From Roseivirga sp. UBA6061 (lineage in GTDB: Bacteria; Bacteroidota; Bacteroidia; Cytophagales; Cyclobacteriaceae), in contig DIYF01000057.1 of the NCBI GenBank assembly GCA_002427745.1, positions 1-64,000 on the forward strand: a stretch of 64,000 nt of DNA, written 5' to 3'. Positions 10,025 to 19,037 of this stretch are shown piece by piece (within the stretch, counting starts at the first letter, position 1; each line of letters starts with the position of its first letter). Below the pieces are notes generated by a model that searched no databases, was not told the origin of the DNA, and saw only the letters and a list, made by a program, of their open reading frames with translations. The translations under genes were made by a program, and so were the position numbers.

Positions 10025-10444
10025 AGGATCAATTTTATAAACCTCAATTTATAGAATCGCCAGAGTAGTACCACTGAATGGCTCCCTTCTTTCATACTAC
10101 ACCCAGACTTACCATTACGTCAAATGACGTAATCAATTCAAACGATTGCCGGATTTCGTGATAATCTGACGGATAATCAGCCCGGATGACAGGCGTAATT
10201 GATAAAAACACCAGGAAACAGCCTCTTAATGAAGTACCTGTGACGACTAAAGGGTGTGTAATTGGAGCAGTCTGAACATTGTTAGCCGCTGAGCAAGAAC
10301 CGTACTTTGTTTTGTCTGATTCGCTCTGAAGTGAAACACTCACTTATGCAAACGATTACCAAACAAATATTATTTGGTTTTCAGGATGTAAAAGGCAGGC
10401 CAGCTCATTCGAACAGACAAAGTTGACATTATAAAATCTAACGT
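10025..10444. promoter_or_regulatory. Divergent control region between MFS operon and susCD
   Basis: A 420-base gap between divergent genes with no convincing gene. It holds a 9-bp inverted repeat at 10114-10133 and two similar sites with a central CG, CAAACGATTGCC at 10139-10150 and GCAAACGATTACC at 10348-10360. The latter two resemble half-conserved LacI-family operators. An AT-rich stretch at 10361-10380 is a possible promoter zone for susC. I could not pick a clear Bacteroidota -33/-7 pair by eye. Confidence 0.5.
10114..10133. promoter_or_regulatory. Perfect 9-bp inverted repeat, putative operator
   Basis: ATTACGTCA and its exact reverse complement TGACGTAAT, separated by two bases. It lies about 90 bases upstream of the MFS start and next to a LacI-like half-conserved site. 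The size and symmetry fit a dimeric regulator site. The regulator is not in the window. Confidence 0.5.
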
Positions 10445-13400
10445 ATGGAAAGTTTTTACAGACACAATGCTCAGCGCTTTCACAGGCATGTGAAAGCATG
10501 GGGATCAGCACTGCTGTTGTTCTTTTCCGCAACTGTTATGTATGCTCAAACGATTACCGTGACTGGTCAGGTTCAGGACGAAACAGGACTGGGAATGCCG
10601 GGAGTAAACATTCTGGTGAAAGAAACGGGACAGGGCACTGTAACTGATCAGGACGGAAATTATCGCCTTCAGGTAGCCACAGGAAATACCATGGTATTCT
10701 CCTTCACCGGCTACGTCAAGAGGGAAGTTACTGTAGGTAGCCAAACTACCATTAATCTGCAGCTGGAGATTGACCCTGCCTTGCTGGGAGACGTAGTAGT
10801 GATAGGCTATGGAGAACAGTCTACCAAAGAAGTAACTACAGCTATTGTAAAGGTAGGATCAGAGCAGATCGAAGCACTGCCTGTTTACAGGCCGGAACAA
10901 GCACTGCAGGGCACTGCTCCGGGCATTATTGTTTTACAGGAGTCAGGTTCTCCGGGAGCTCCCCTGACCATTCGGATCAGAGGTATCGCTTCCGCACAAA
11001 ATTCCTCTCCACTATACCTTATTGATGGCGTACAGGTTCCTAACCTCGACCATCTCAACTCAGCCGATATTGACAATATTTCTGTATTAAAAGATGCTGC
11101 TTCCGCAGCCATCTATGGTGCCAGAGGTGGTAATGGCGTTGTTCTGGTTACTACCAAAAAAGGTCGCAGAGACTTTGTAAACCCACAAATCACCTTTAGC
11201 GGATATGTAGGTTCACAAAACCTGGCAAATAAACCAGACCTTATGAACCGGGATGAGTTTATTGATTTCTTCAACAACTCGGTAGACTGGTATACTCAAT
11301 TCACTGATGGAAGCACCATTCCAAGAGGAAAGTTTACCACAGCAGAGGCTGCTCAGCTCCCCGATACTGACTGGTACGATGAAGTATTCAAGCCTGCCAC
11401 TATGCAAAACTACCATGCCAGCCTGCAGGATGGAGGTAGTGACTACTCCTATGCTATCGGAGCCGGATGGTTTAGCCAGGACGGAATGGTTGGGGGCGAT
11501 CGTGACAAATCAAACTTCGAGCGTACATCATTTAACCTCAACTACGAGAAGGATCTTTTTCCTGGCTTCAACCTGGATGTAAGAGGCACTTATACACAAA
11601 CAGACCGTAACTCACTGAATGAGAACAGTGCGGGTACCGGCTCTGCTACCATGAATTATATCAATTCGATACCCGCTATCTACCCGATACATGCGGCCAA
11701 CGGTGAGATATTTAATCCGGGCAGGCAAGTACCTCCTCCCAACTTTAACGGAGTAGACCTCCCTATTGTAGGTGCTGTTACCAACCCTTTTCTGGCTCTG
11801 GAGCTGAATAACACCAACACTGTAACGGATTATATCACAGCCGGTGTAGGTGCCAGTTACGAGTTTGGTCAGTTCAAAGTAAACAGTAGATTCTCATACT
11901 ATGGCTTTGATCAACTGACGCGGAGCTTTGTTCCTACTTTTAACTACCCGGAACAAACCTTTGCCAATGCCAGGGCCAGTCTCACAGAGACCACATCAGA
12001 CTTTTCCCGAACCCAATGGGAAAACACCATTACCTATACTATGCCTGACAACGGAGATCACAGTCTCGATGCCCTGGCAGGTATGAGTATCATTGAAGAT
12101 GAGTTCAATATTCATTCACAGTCCGGCATTGGTTTTCTGGCCAATGATCTCAACAGTGTCAACTTCTCCCTGATGGAGGACATTTCAACACTCGTGACTA
12201 ATCCCGTGTCGACCATCGAAAACGGCTGGCTCTCATTCTTCGGAAGAGTCAACTACAGCTTCAAGGAGAAGATACTGGTAAGTGCTACGCTGAGAGCTGA
12301 CGCATCCTCCAAATTTGGTGCTGATAACCGATGGGGATATTTCCCGTCTGTATCGGCAGGATGGAATGTATCAGAGGAGTCTTTCCTAAAAGACAACCCT
12401 GTTATTAACCTGCTGAAGGTTCGTGCCAGCTGGGGTAAAAACGGTAACGATCAAATCGGTTCTTACCAGTACCTGACCACTCTTACTACCAATGCCGGGT
12501 ACGTCATTGGCGGTAATCAGACGCTGGGTATTGCCCCCACCATTCTCGCCAACCCTGACATAAAATGGGAAGAAGTAGACCAGACCAATTTTGGCATAGA
12601 CGCCAACCTCTTCAATAACATGCTGGGTGTATCACTCGATTACTATATCAAGAAAACAAGTGATATGTTAGCTCCTGTGGGCACTCCCTTGCTTGTGGGA
12701 CAGGCAGCGCCTTTCAAGAATGTGGCTGATGTAGAAAACAAGGGAATTGAGCTGTTGCTAAGCCATAAGCGAATTGTAGGAGACTTTTCCTATAACATCG
12801 GCTTCAATATCGCCCGTAACACCAACTCCGTCACTTCTCTGGGAGAAGGCCTGGCCATTAACTCTGCCAACATACAGCCTTCATGGCCCGGACCAATTGC
12901 CAGAACAGATGTAGGCCGACCTATCGCAAGCTTCTACGGCTACAAAGTAGCCGGACTGGACGAGCAGGGCGATCTGATTTTCGAAGACCTGGATGGTGTA
13001 CCGGGTATCACGGCAGATGACCAAACCTTCATTGGCAACCCTTACCCGGATTTTACTTACGGTATCACACTGGGCTTTGACTATAAGGGCTTTGATTTCA
13101 GCACCTTCCTGTTTGGAAGTAGTGGCAATGACATCTACAAAGCCTACCTGAGACCCGATGCAGCCAATACCAACAGGCCTTCAGGCTTCAGCGACTCCTG
13201 GACGGTAAATAACCGCGATACCAACGTAGCACGCTCTACCCTCTTTGGGCTGAATGGAAATTTAGGACAGGTATCTGATTACTATATTGAAGACGGATCA
13301 TTTGCCAAGCTGAAAACCCTGACCATAGGCTATACTTTCAATGAGGAAATTTCCAGAAAAGTAGGCGCCTCCCGTATCAGAATATACTTCACTGCCAACA

Positions 13401-13546
13401 ACCTGTTTACCATCACTGACTATACAGGAGCAGATCCGGAGATAGGCCAGTCAAGCAGCGCGGCTTTTCTTGATGTAGGCATAGACCGCGGTTTCTATCC
13501 ACAGCCCCGCACTTTCATCGGAGGCTTCCAAATCAACTTATTCTAA
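10445..13546 (+). CDS. SusC/RagA-family TonB-dependent outer-membrane transporter
   Basis: Outer-membrane oligosaccharide importer, 1033 residues. The N-terminal hydrophobic run ending near ATVMYAQ is a cleavable signal. A carboxypeptidase-regulatory-like domain follows (about 35-120, GQVQDETGLGMPGVNILVKE), then the plug (about 125-235) with the typical SusC segments IRIRGIAS and DAASAAIYGARGGNGVVLVT, and a 22-strand barrel to the C-terminal aromatic strand. It is paired with susD 15 bases downstream, which defines a polysaccharide utilisation locus. It takes energy from TonB-ExbBD, which is not in the window. The substrate is probably a xylan-type oligomer by context. The ATG at 10445 gives a somewhat long pre-signal region. 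Confidence 0.96.
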   Translation: MESFYRHNAQRFHRHVKAWGSALLLFFSATVMYAQTITVTGQVQDETGLGMPGVNILVKETGQGTVTDQDGNYRLQVATGNTMVFSFTGYVKREVTVGSQTTINLQLEIDPALLGDVVVIGYGEQSTKEVTTAIVKVGSEQIEALPVYRPEQALQGTAPGIIVLQESGSPGAPLTIRIRGIASAQNSSPLYLIDGVQVPNLDHLNSADIDNISVLKDAASAAIYGARGGNGVVLVTTKKGRRDFVNPQITFSGYVGSQNLANKPDLMNRDEFIDFFNNSVDWYTQFTDGSTIPRGKFTTAEAAQLPDTDWYDEVFKPATMQNYHASLQDGGSDYSYAIGAGWFSQDGMVGGDRDKSNFERTSFNLNYEKDLFPGFNLDVRGTYTQTDRNSLNENSAGTGSATMNYINSIPAIYPIHAANGEIFNPGRQVPPPNFNGVDLPIVGAVTNPFLALELNNTNTVTDYITAGVGASYEFGQFKVNSRFSYYGFDQLTRSFVPTFNYPEQTFANARASLTETTSDFSRTQWENTITYTMPDNGDHSLDALAGMSIIEDEFNIHSQSGIGFLANDLNSVNFSLMEDISTLVTNPVSTIENGWLSFFGRVNYSFKEKILVSATLRADASSKFGADNRWGYFPSVSAGWNVSEESFLKDNPVINLLKVRASWGKNGNDQIGSYQYLTTLTTNAGYVIGGNQTLGIAPTILANPDIKWEEVDQTNFGIDANLFNNMLGVSLDYYIKKTSDMLAPVGTPLLVGQAAPFKNVADVENKGIELLLSHKRIVGDFSYNIGFNIARNTNSVTSLGEGLAINSANIQPSWPGPIARTDVGRPIASFYGYKVAGLDEQGDLIFEDLDGVPGITADDQTFIGNPYPDFTYGITLGFDYKGFDFSTFLFGSSGNDIYKAYLRPDAANTNRPSGFSDSWTVNNRDTNVARSTLFGLNGNLGQVSDYYIEDGSFAKLKTLTIGYTFNEEISRKVGASRIRIYFTANNLFTITDYTGADPEIGQSSSAAFLDVGIDRGFYPQPRTFIGGFQINLF

Positions 13547-13561
13547 CAAATCATTAAAATC

Positions 13562-15121
13562 ATGAACAGAAAGATAATTAAGCTGGCCAGTCTGGCCCTA
13601 CTCTTCGTGATCACATTCTCTTGTGATGATGACTTGCTGGAAAAATCTCCGGTCACAGGGTTGAGTGGAGATAGCTACAACTCAGAATCGAACCTGACAG
13701 CTGCTACTATGGCGGTATACGATGTGCTTCAATGGCAGACCATTGGTGGTCAACATGTGTTCCCCTTACTCTTTCAAGGTATTCGTGCCGATGATATGCA
13801 CTCACAGTTTGCCAATTTCTGGGCAGCAGGTGCGGTTATGGACGATTTCAACCTGATGGATGCCAACAATGTGAACGTGCAGTTACTGTGGCAAAAATGG
13901 TATGCCGGTGTAAACCGGGCTAACCTGGTAATTGAAAAGTCCAACGAGTTTGATGGCTGGACTACCGATGGATTGCAGGCACAACTGATCGCTGAAGCCA
14001 AAGTAATGCGTGCGTTCTTTTACTTCGAACTGCTTAAGATGTTCGGGGGCGTTCCTTTGATCACCTCCCCTATTGAAAGCACCAATGACTTACCTCCTCT
14101 GGGCCGTGCCACCGCAGCGCAGGTTTATTCGCAAATTGACCAGGACTTGCTGGACGCTATTCCGGATTTGCCTGCCACCAATCTGGCACGAGCCACAAGC
14201 GGTCTGGCGCAAACGTTATTAGCCAAGTCTAAGCTTTATCAGGAAGATTTCACTTCTGCTGCCCAATATGCTGAAGCTGTAATGAATTCAGGAGTGTATG
14301 ACCTGGAGGCCAATTTTGCAGATAATTTTTCAGAGGACCAGTCGAAAGAAAACGGCATCGAGTCTATTCTGGAGATTCAATACGAGGACGGTTTTTCTTC
14401 ACAGTATTTTGAAGCCGCAGGTACTTCAGCTCAGGGCTCCGGCAGCTGGCAAATGATGTTCACCTGGGTAGGCGGTAACTACACCTCCTTCAGCAATATG
14501 CTACCCAACGCAGATCTCAAGAGCATTTTTGACCCCGTCAACGATAGAAGGTTCTATTCCACTTTTATCACTCCGGGATCAGACATCAACTCTATTTCAC
14601 CCTTGCTGGCCACCAACTGGGGACTGAATGATTGCTGTAGTGGTATACTTGACGACAGCCGTATGAGCTGGCTCAGACCTAATCTGGAAGACTGTAACTA
14701 CGCTGCCAAATACTTCCTCTCCTGGGAGTTGGTGGATCAGTTGCTGGAAAAATCTCAATCTTCCAAAAACGAAAAGATCATACGCTTTGCCGAAGTATTG
14801 CTTATCCACGCAGAAGCCCGGGTACGCGGAGGTGGCGGTGCCCTGGACGGACTCCAGTCACTCAACCGAGTAAGAGAAAGAGCCGGACTGCCGGCCCTGG
14901 CAGGCTACTCCTTTGGTGACGTAAAACTAGAGCGCAGAAAGGAACTGGCTACAGAGGGATGGAACCGTATGAGTGACCTCGTTCGCTGGGGAGATGCTGC
15001 TTCCAACGCCAGGCTCTTATCCAAAAATTTCACTGCAGGAAGAGATGAGCTATTGCCTATTCCACAAGCTGAGATTGACGCAGTGGGTGCAGACGTTCTG
15101 CAACAAAACCCCGGTTACTAG
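13562..15121 (+). CDS. SusD/RagB-family glycan-binding lipoprotein
   Basis: Surface lipoprotein that caps the SusC barrel and binds oligosaccharide. Lipidation is expected at Cys21 in LLFVITFSCDDD. The helical TPR-like body includes the usual SusD segments LIAEAKVMRAFFYFELLKMFGGVPL near residue 150 (abridged here: ALL-type helix, then FGGVPL) and, toward the C-terminus, FAEVLLIHAEARVR and RRKELATEGWNRMSDLVRW. Length 519 residues is normal. It is directly downstream of SusC and followed by a hairpin terminator, so susC-susD appears to be a two-gene transcript. Confidence 0.95.
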   Translation: MNRKIIKLASLALLFVITFSCDDDLLEKSPVTGLSGDSYNSESNLTAATMAVYDVLQWQTIGGQHVFPLLFQGIRADDMHSQFANFWAAGAVMDDFNLMDANNVNVQLLWQKWYAGVNRANLVIEKSNEFDGWTTDGLQAQLIAEAKVMRAFFYFELLKMFGGVPLITSPIESTNDLPPLGRATAAQVYSQIDQDLLDAIPDLPATNLARATSGLAQTLLAKSKLYQEDFTSAAQYAEAVMNSGVYDLEANFADNFSEDQSKENGIESILEIQYEDGFSSQYFEAAGTSAQGSGSWQMMFTWVGGNYTSFSNMLPNADLKSIFDPVNDRRFYSTFITPGSDINSISPLLATNWGLNDCCSGILDDSRMSWLRPNLEDCNYAAKYFLSWELVDQLLEKSQSSKNEKIIRFAEVLLIHAEARVRGGGGALDGLQSLNRVRERAGLPALAGYSFGDVKLERRKELATEGWNRMSDLVRWGDAASNARLLSKNFTAGRDELLPIPQAEIDAVGADVLQQNPGY

Positions 15122-15155
15122 TAGCAGGTAGCCTTTTTTCATACTCTATTAAGTT

Positions 15156-15211
15156 AAGTGCAATCGATGCCTCCGGATCAAAAGTGATTCGGGGGGATGG
15201 GTTGCACTTTT
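15156..15211 (+). terminator. Terminator after susD
   Basis: Outer arms AAGTGCAA and TTGCACTT pair perfectly. The inner part (CCTCCGGATC against GATTCGGGGGG) pairs imperfectly with G-T pairs. The 3' arm runs into a short T stretch. It closes the susCD transcript ahead of the oxidoreductase gene. Confidence 0.6.
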
Positions 15212-15221
15212 AAAACAATCA

Positions 15222-16229
15222 ATGACTATGCACTTGAAATGGGGAATAGTAGGACTTGGCAGAATTGCTAATCAGTTTATTCAGGATTTGCAGTTGTTGC
15301 CTGATACAAGTGTGGTTGCCGTTGCCGCCAGAGACCATGACAGAGCACGGAAGTTTGCCCATACTTATGGAGTAGCACGGTCTTACGGATCCTACTCCAG
15401 GCTATTTCAGGACCCCGAAGTAGATATTGTCTACATAGCCACCCCGCATAACTCTCATGCGGTGCTGAGTATTGAAGCCATGCAGGCCGGCAAGCATGTC
15501 TTGTGTGAAAAACCACTGGCAGTCAATAAGGCCGAAGTGGAAACCATGATCAAGGCCTCATCAAAGCATCAGGTATTTCTCATGGAAGCCTTCTGGTCCA
15601 GATTCAACCCTTCAATAAAAGAGGCCCTGCAACTGGTAAAGGACAAAGTGATTGGCGAAACCAACTATGTAAATGCCGATTTCACCTTCAGGGTAGACAA
15701 AACTCCTGATGACAGAATGCTCAACATGGAAACTGCCGGAGGGTCACTACTGGAAATGGGAGTATATCCTGTATTTCTGGCCTATTCCGTGTTTGGAATG
15801 CCAGAACAGATACTTGCCACAGGCACAATGCATGAAAACGGAGCTGACCTTCAAACGGCTGTCTTGCTGAAATTCAAAGAGGGCATCGCCAGTTTAATGA
15901 GCGGCTACCTGTCACAATCAGATATGACGGCCCGCATCTGTGGCACCAAGGGCCGGATTCTCATCGACCCCATCTGGCATGAGTCTCAGGGTTATACCCT
16001 GGTGGTAAACGATCAGGCCACCGAATATATCAGGCCTACCCTGGGTAAAGGCTTTACCTATGAAATCAGAGAATGTATTAAATGTATTGAAAACGGACTG
16101 CTGGAAAGCCCGGACTGGAACCACCAGGACAGCCTCAACATGTTCACTATTCTGGATGAAATCAGACGCCAGACAGGCTTGAAGTACCCTTTTGAAAACA
16201 GATTAAAAAGCTCTGCAACCTATGAATAA
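15222..16229 (+). CDS. Gfo/Idh/MocA-family NAD(P)-dependent oxidoreductase
   Basis: Two-domain sugar or polyol oxidoreductase of 335 residues. The N-terminal Rossmann motif reads GIVGLGRIANQF, and the family signature CEKPLAVN follows at about residue 95, with its Lys expected in catalysis. The C-terminal domain begins around residue 125 (MEAFWSRFNP). This subgroup includes D-xylose 1-dehydrogenase and dihydrodiol dehydrogenase-like enzymes, so oxidation of xylose or a modified pentose is possible. The product is probably cytoplasmic. I used the ATG at 15222; a second in-frame ATG two codons later is equally plausible. Its end overlaps the following GH26 gene by eight bases, suggesting co-translation. 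Confidence 0.88.
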   Translation: MTMHLKWGIVGLGRIANQFIQDLQLLPDTSVVAVAARDHDRARKFAHTYGVARSYGSYSRLFQDPEVDIVYIATPHNSHAVLSIEAMQAGKHVLCEKPLAVNKAEVETMIKASSKHQVFLMEAFWSRFNPSIKEALQLVKDKVIGETNYVNADFTFRVDKTPDDRMLNMETAGGSLLEMGVYPVFLAYSVFGMPEQILATGTMHENGADLQTAVLLKFKEGIASLMSGYLSQSDMTARICGTKGRILIDPIWHESQGYTLVVNDQATEYIRPTLGKGFTYEIRECIKCIENGLLESPDWNHQDSLNMFTILDEIRRQTGLKYPFENRLKSSATYE

Positions 16230-17328
16230 AACCACCTGCCTCCTTTTGCTTGTAATATGCCTGGCGGCCTGTAATGCCCCAAAAGAACAACCTATTGATG
16301 TAGTAAAACGACCCTTGGCAAAGTTTGAACCTGTCGGTGAAACAGTTTTGGTTTTTATTGGGCAAGACCTTGAGTCGATCGGTGGAATTGCTCCCTATAC
16401 GGACGGGTACACCGATCATTTCCCGGTACCTGCCGGCTTTACATTGTATACGGGCATCGGCAGTGGGGATGGCTCTTTCGGAGCTGATAGCGAGGGGCTC
16501 CAGGGCGTGTATGAGACCGTGGATCATGGCAATGGCCCGGCTAATATGAAGCTGCTCACCGACCATCAGGACTTTCAGAATACTGCACTGGCCATAGGCC
16601 TCTCTCTGGTGAACAATGAAAAAGCGGTAGCAGCCGGAAAGCTCGATCATAACATCGAAAAACTGGGTAACTTCCTTAAAAGCCTGGGCGACCGTCCGGT
16701 CTTTCTCAGAATAGGTTATGAGTTTGACGGTTACCCCTGGAATCACTATGACAGAGCATCCTGGAAAACAGCTTACCAACGCATCAAAGACAAACTTGAT
16801 CTTCAGGGTGTAAAAAATGTAGCCTATGTCTGGCAATCTGTGGGCTTTGTATCCACTCCTGAACAACTGGAAGCCTGGTACCCTGGAGACGAATACGTAG
16901 ACTGGTGTGGGTTTTCTTTTTTCGACCGATACCGGGAGGTAGAAATGATCAGATTTGCCAGAAAAAAGCAAAAACCTGTTTTCATAGCTGAAGCCAGCCC
17001 CACCATCTCAGATTTCACCGCCAAGTTTGATGGTGACACCAAGGAAACCATCCTAGGAAACCCTGTTCAGGCTCAGGAGGCCTGGGATAAGTGGTTTACC
17101 CCCTTTTTCGAAACTATTGAAGAAAATAGTGATGTGATCAAAGCCGTCCATTATATCAACTGTAACTGGAAAGTTCGCCCCATGTGGTTCGAAAACCCCA
17201 CATTTCGCGATGTAGATGCCAGGATACAAACCAGCGACATGCTGTCCTTAAAATGGAAGGAGAAGATGGCCGAAAAGCGCTATTTAAACAAAGAAGATAA
17301 TCCCTTTACTCACCTCAAAAAGAATTGA
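16222..17328 (+). CDS. GH26-like glycoside hydrolase, lipoprotein (second copy)
   Basis: Paralogue of the gene at 5751-6860. The lipoprotein signal ends in LAAC (Cys17), so it is probably exported and lipid-anchored. The body keeps the same order of motifs: VFIGQDLESIGG near the start, FLRIGYEFDGYPWNHYD with the putative acid/base Glu, WYPGDEYVDWCGFSFF, KPVFIAEASPT with the putative nucleophile Glu, and INCNWKVRPMWFENPTF. It starts inside the end of the oxidoreductase gene and is followed after four bases by a dioxygenase gene. Two GH26-type lipoproteins flanking one SusCD pair suggest division of labour on one polymer, for example endo versus end-acting cleavage (inference). Confidence 0.82.
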   Translation: MNKTTCLLLLVICLAACNAPKEQPIDVVKRPLAKFEPVGETVLVFIGQDLESIGGIAPYTDGYTDHFPVPAGFTLYTGIGSGDGSFGADSEGLQGVYETVDHGNGPANMKLLTDHQDFQNTALAIGLSLVNNEKAVAAGKLDHNIEKLGNFLKSLGDRPVFLRIGYEFDGYPWNHYDRASWKTAYQRIKDKLDLQGVKNVAYVWQSVGFVSTPEQLEAWYPGDEYVDWCGFSFFDRYREVEMIRFARKKQKPVFIAEASPTISDFTAKFDGDTKETILGNPVQAQEAWDKWFTPFFETIEENSDVIKAVHYINCNWKVRPMWFENPTFRDVDARIQTSDMLSLKWKEKMAEKRYLNKEDNPFTHLKKN

Positions 17329-17332
17329 CCTC

Positions 17333-18037
17333 ATGCATAAGCTGGAAATAGAAAATTACGCCCGTAGCTTCTGGGAAAATGGCTATCTGGTACTTGAAAA
17401 CTTTTTTAGCCCGAGGCTCATGGAATACCTCAATCAGGTGGTAATTAATCACTTTGGTATGAACCCGGACTGGGAACATAACGATGAGTTCATCAACAAG
17501 TCCAAAACTGAAGTAGTGCCCTGGTTTCCTTTCAGAGAAGGCAATCGCGACTTTGTCGCTGTAGAAGAAGACCAAAGACTGCTGGATCTGACTGAAGAAG
17601 TCCTGGGTTCCGGCTGGCAAAACCTCTACTGCATGGCCATGTTTTCAAAGGCGGGCACCAAAGGACAGGCCTGGCACCAGGACTCTCCTCCTGAGGACGG
17701 TCGTAAATTCAATCTCAACAGGTTGTTTTACACCCATGATATCACAGAGGAAACAGGTGGAGAAATTATCATTGCCCCAAAGACCCACATAGAACAGCCA
17801 CTTACCTCAGGAGCACCGGATGAAGACCTTGAAAACCAGCTTGTACTGAGGCCAAAGAAGGGCACCCTGGTTTTACTGCACGGCCATGCCTGGCACAGAG
17901 TATTACCGGTAGGAGAAAAATTCCGAGTATCGGTAAACTCCCGGGCCATCCCGAAAGGCACCCCGGAAGATATTACCGATATAGCAGTCTATCGGAATAT
18001 GCGCTATAAGTTTTCTACGCGGGAGGTAATCAACTAG
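17333..18037 (+). CDS. Phytanoyl-CoA dioxygenase (PhyH) family protein
   Basis: Fe(II)/2-oxoglutarate-dependent oxygenase fold, 234 residues. The metal triad is visible as His115 and Asp117 in AWHQDSPPEDG and His188 in GHAWHRVLP. Arg198 in EKFRVSV is the likely 2-oxoglutarate anchor. It has no signal peptide and is cytoplasmic. It sits four bases after the second GH26 gene, so it is probably the last gene of the oxidoreductase-GH26 unit. The family hydroxylates very different small molecules, and why one sits in a xylan locus is not clear; demethylation or hydroxylation of a modified sugar is one idea without direct support. Confidence 0.85.
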   Translation: MHKLEIENYARSFWENGYLVLENFFSPRLMEYLNQVVINHFGMNPDWEHNDEFINKSKTEVVPWFPFREGNRDFVAVEEDQRLLDLTEEVLGSGWQNLYCMAMFSKAGTKGQAWHQDSPPEDGRKFNLNRLFYTHDITEETGGEIIIAPKTHIEQPLTSGAPDEDLENQLVLRPKKGTLVLLHGHAWHRVLPVGEKFRVSVNSRAIPKGTPEDITDIAVYRNMRYKFSTREVIN

Positions 18038-18075
18038 CGCACTACGGTAGAGACAGCAAGGCCCCTGTCCTTATT

Positions 18076-18897
18076 CTATTCATGCAGTATCATCAGAGGC
18101 ATGGGAATGTCCATCATCATTCGTTTGGTTTCGCTGCCGTGAGATAATCTGTCCAGAAAACTATGATGGCGGGAAATCATAGCCAACAGGCCCACGTTTT
18201 GTTCTTTCACAAAGCTTAGGAGTCCTTCCTCAACATCATAGTCATTCTTGAAGTGGAAACTGTGTTTGACAGATTTCAGGTATTTATCCAGTCCCCTGGC
18301 AATATCCATTTCATCATGGTCCAGCTCTTTGTCCTGATCGATATGGATCACATGTAACTCTGCATAAAGCGCCTTAGTGAGATCAATCAATGGCTGGATA
18401 CAATCATGGCCAGGAATGCTCTTGTAATCTCCACCCAGTGCGATATGCTTCATCTTGGTTATATCCGCACCATCAGGAATGGCAATCACCGGGCATTTCA
18501 CATGCTTCATAATGCTATAGGCGTTACTTCCCAACAATACTCTCTGCAATCCGCTAGCACCATGAGTACCCATTACGATAAAAGCAACGTCATTTGCTTT
18601 GACCAGACCCTTTACATTATCCAATAGCATTCCCCCCTCCACAGATTCCTGATATTTGACATCCGCCAAATCAGGAAATCTCTCTTCGAGGTTTTCGAAC
18701 TCATTCTTCGCTTTCATTTCGGCTAGTTCCAGCTCCTGGATTAAGGCTCCCGGTGCATGCTCAGCCATAGCTGCAGGCACAGTATAGCTATGCATCAGAA
18801 TCAGTTCCATATTCATGCGTTCGGCAAGTCTGATAGCATTTTTAAGGGCGTTGTCAGAACAGTCCGAAAAGTCGAGAGGTACAAGTATCTTTTTCAT
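18076..18897 (-). CDS. Universal stress protein, tandem UspA domains
   Basis: Two Usp domains in 273 residues (about 1-147 and 155-273). The first starts KKILVPLDFSDCSDNALKNA and has the ATP-binding pattern GTHGASGLQRVLLGSNA followed by CPVIAIPDG. The second is diverged and lacks a complete glycine pattern, so one half may bind nucleotide and the other serve as a structural partner. Cytoplasmic stress protein of unknown specific role. It stands alone and converges with the dioxygenase gene 38 bases away. Confidence 0.92.
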   Translation of the reverse strand: MKKILVPLDFSDCSDNALKNAIRLAERMNMELILMHSYTVPAAMAEHAPGALIQELELAEMKAKNEFENLEERFPDLADVKYQESVEGGMLLDNVKGLVKANDVAFIVMGTHGASGLQRVLLGSNAYSIMKHVKCPVIAIPDGADITKMKHIALGGDYKSIPGHDCIQPLIDLTKALYAELHVIHIDQDKELDHDEMDIARGLDKYLKSVKHSFHFKNDYDVEEGLLSFVKEQNVGLLAMISRHHSFLDRLSHGSETKRMMMDIPMPLMILHE

Positions 18898-19037
18898 AAC
18901 CGTATATTTTTATACCAGTATCTGGTATAGTTGAAAATTTGACTTCTGATATCATATTCAAGGTATGTTGGTATATTTATAATTCGGATGACCGTGGTCA
19001 GTGGTAAAACTGATTAAGGTCATAAGTCCTGAAACCT

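Noticed and set aside
10092..10343. 83-residue open frame in the divergent gap
   Set aside because: It overlaps the operator-like inverted repeat and has low-complexity, non-protein-like sequence.
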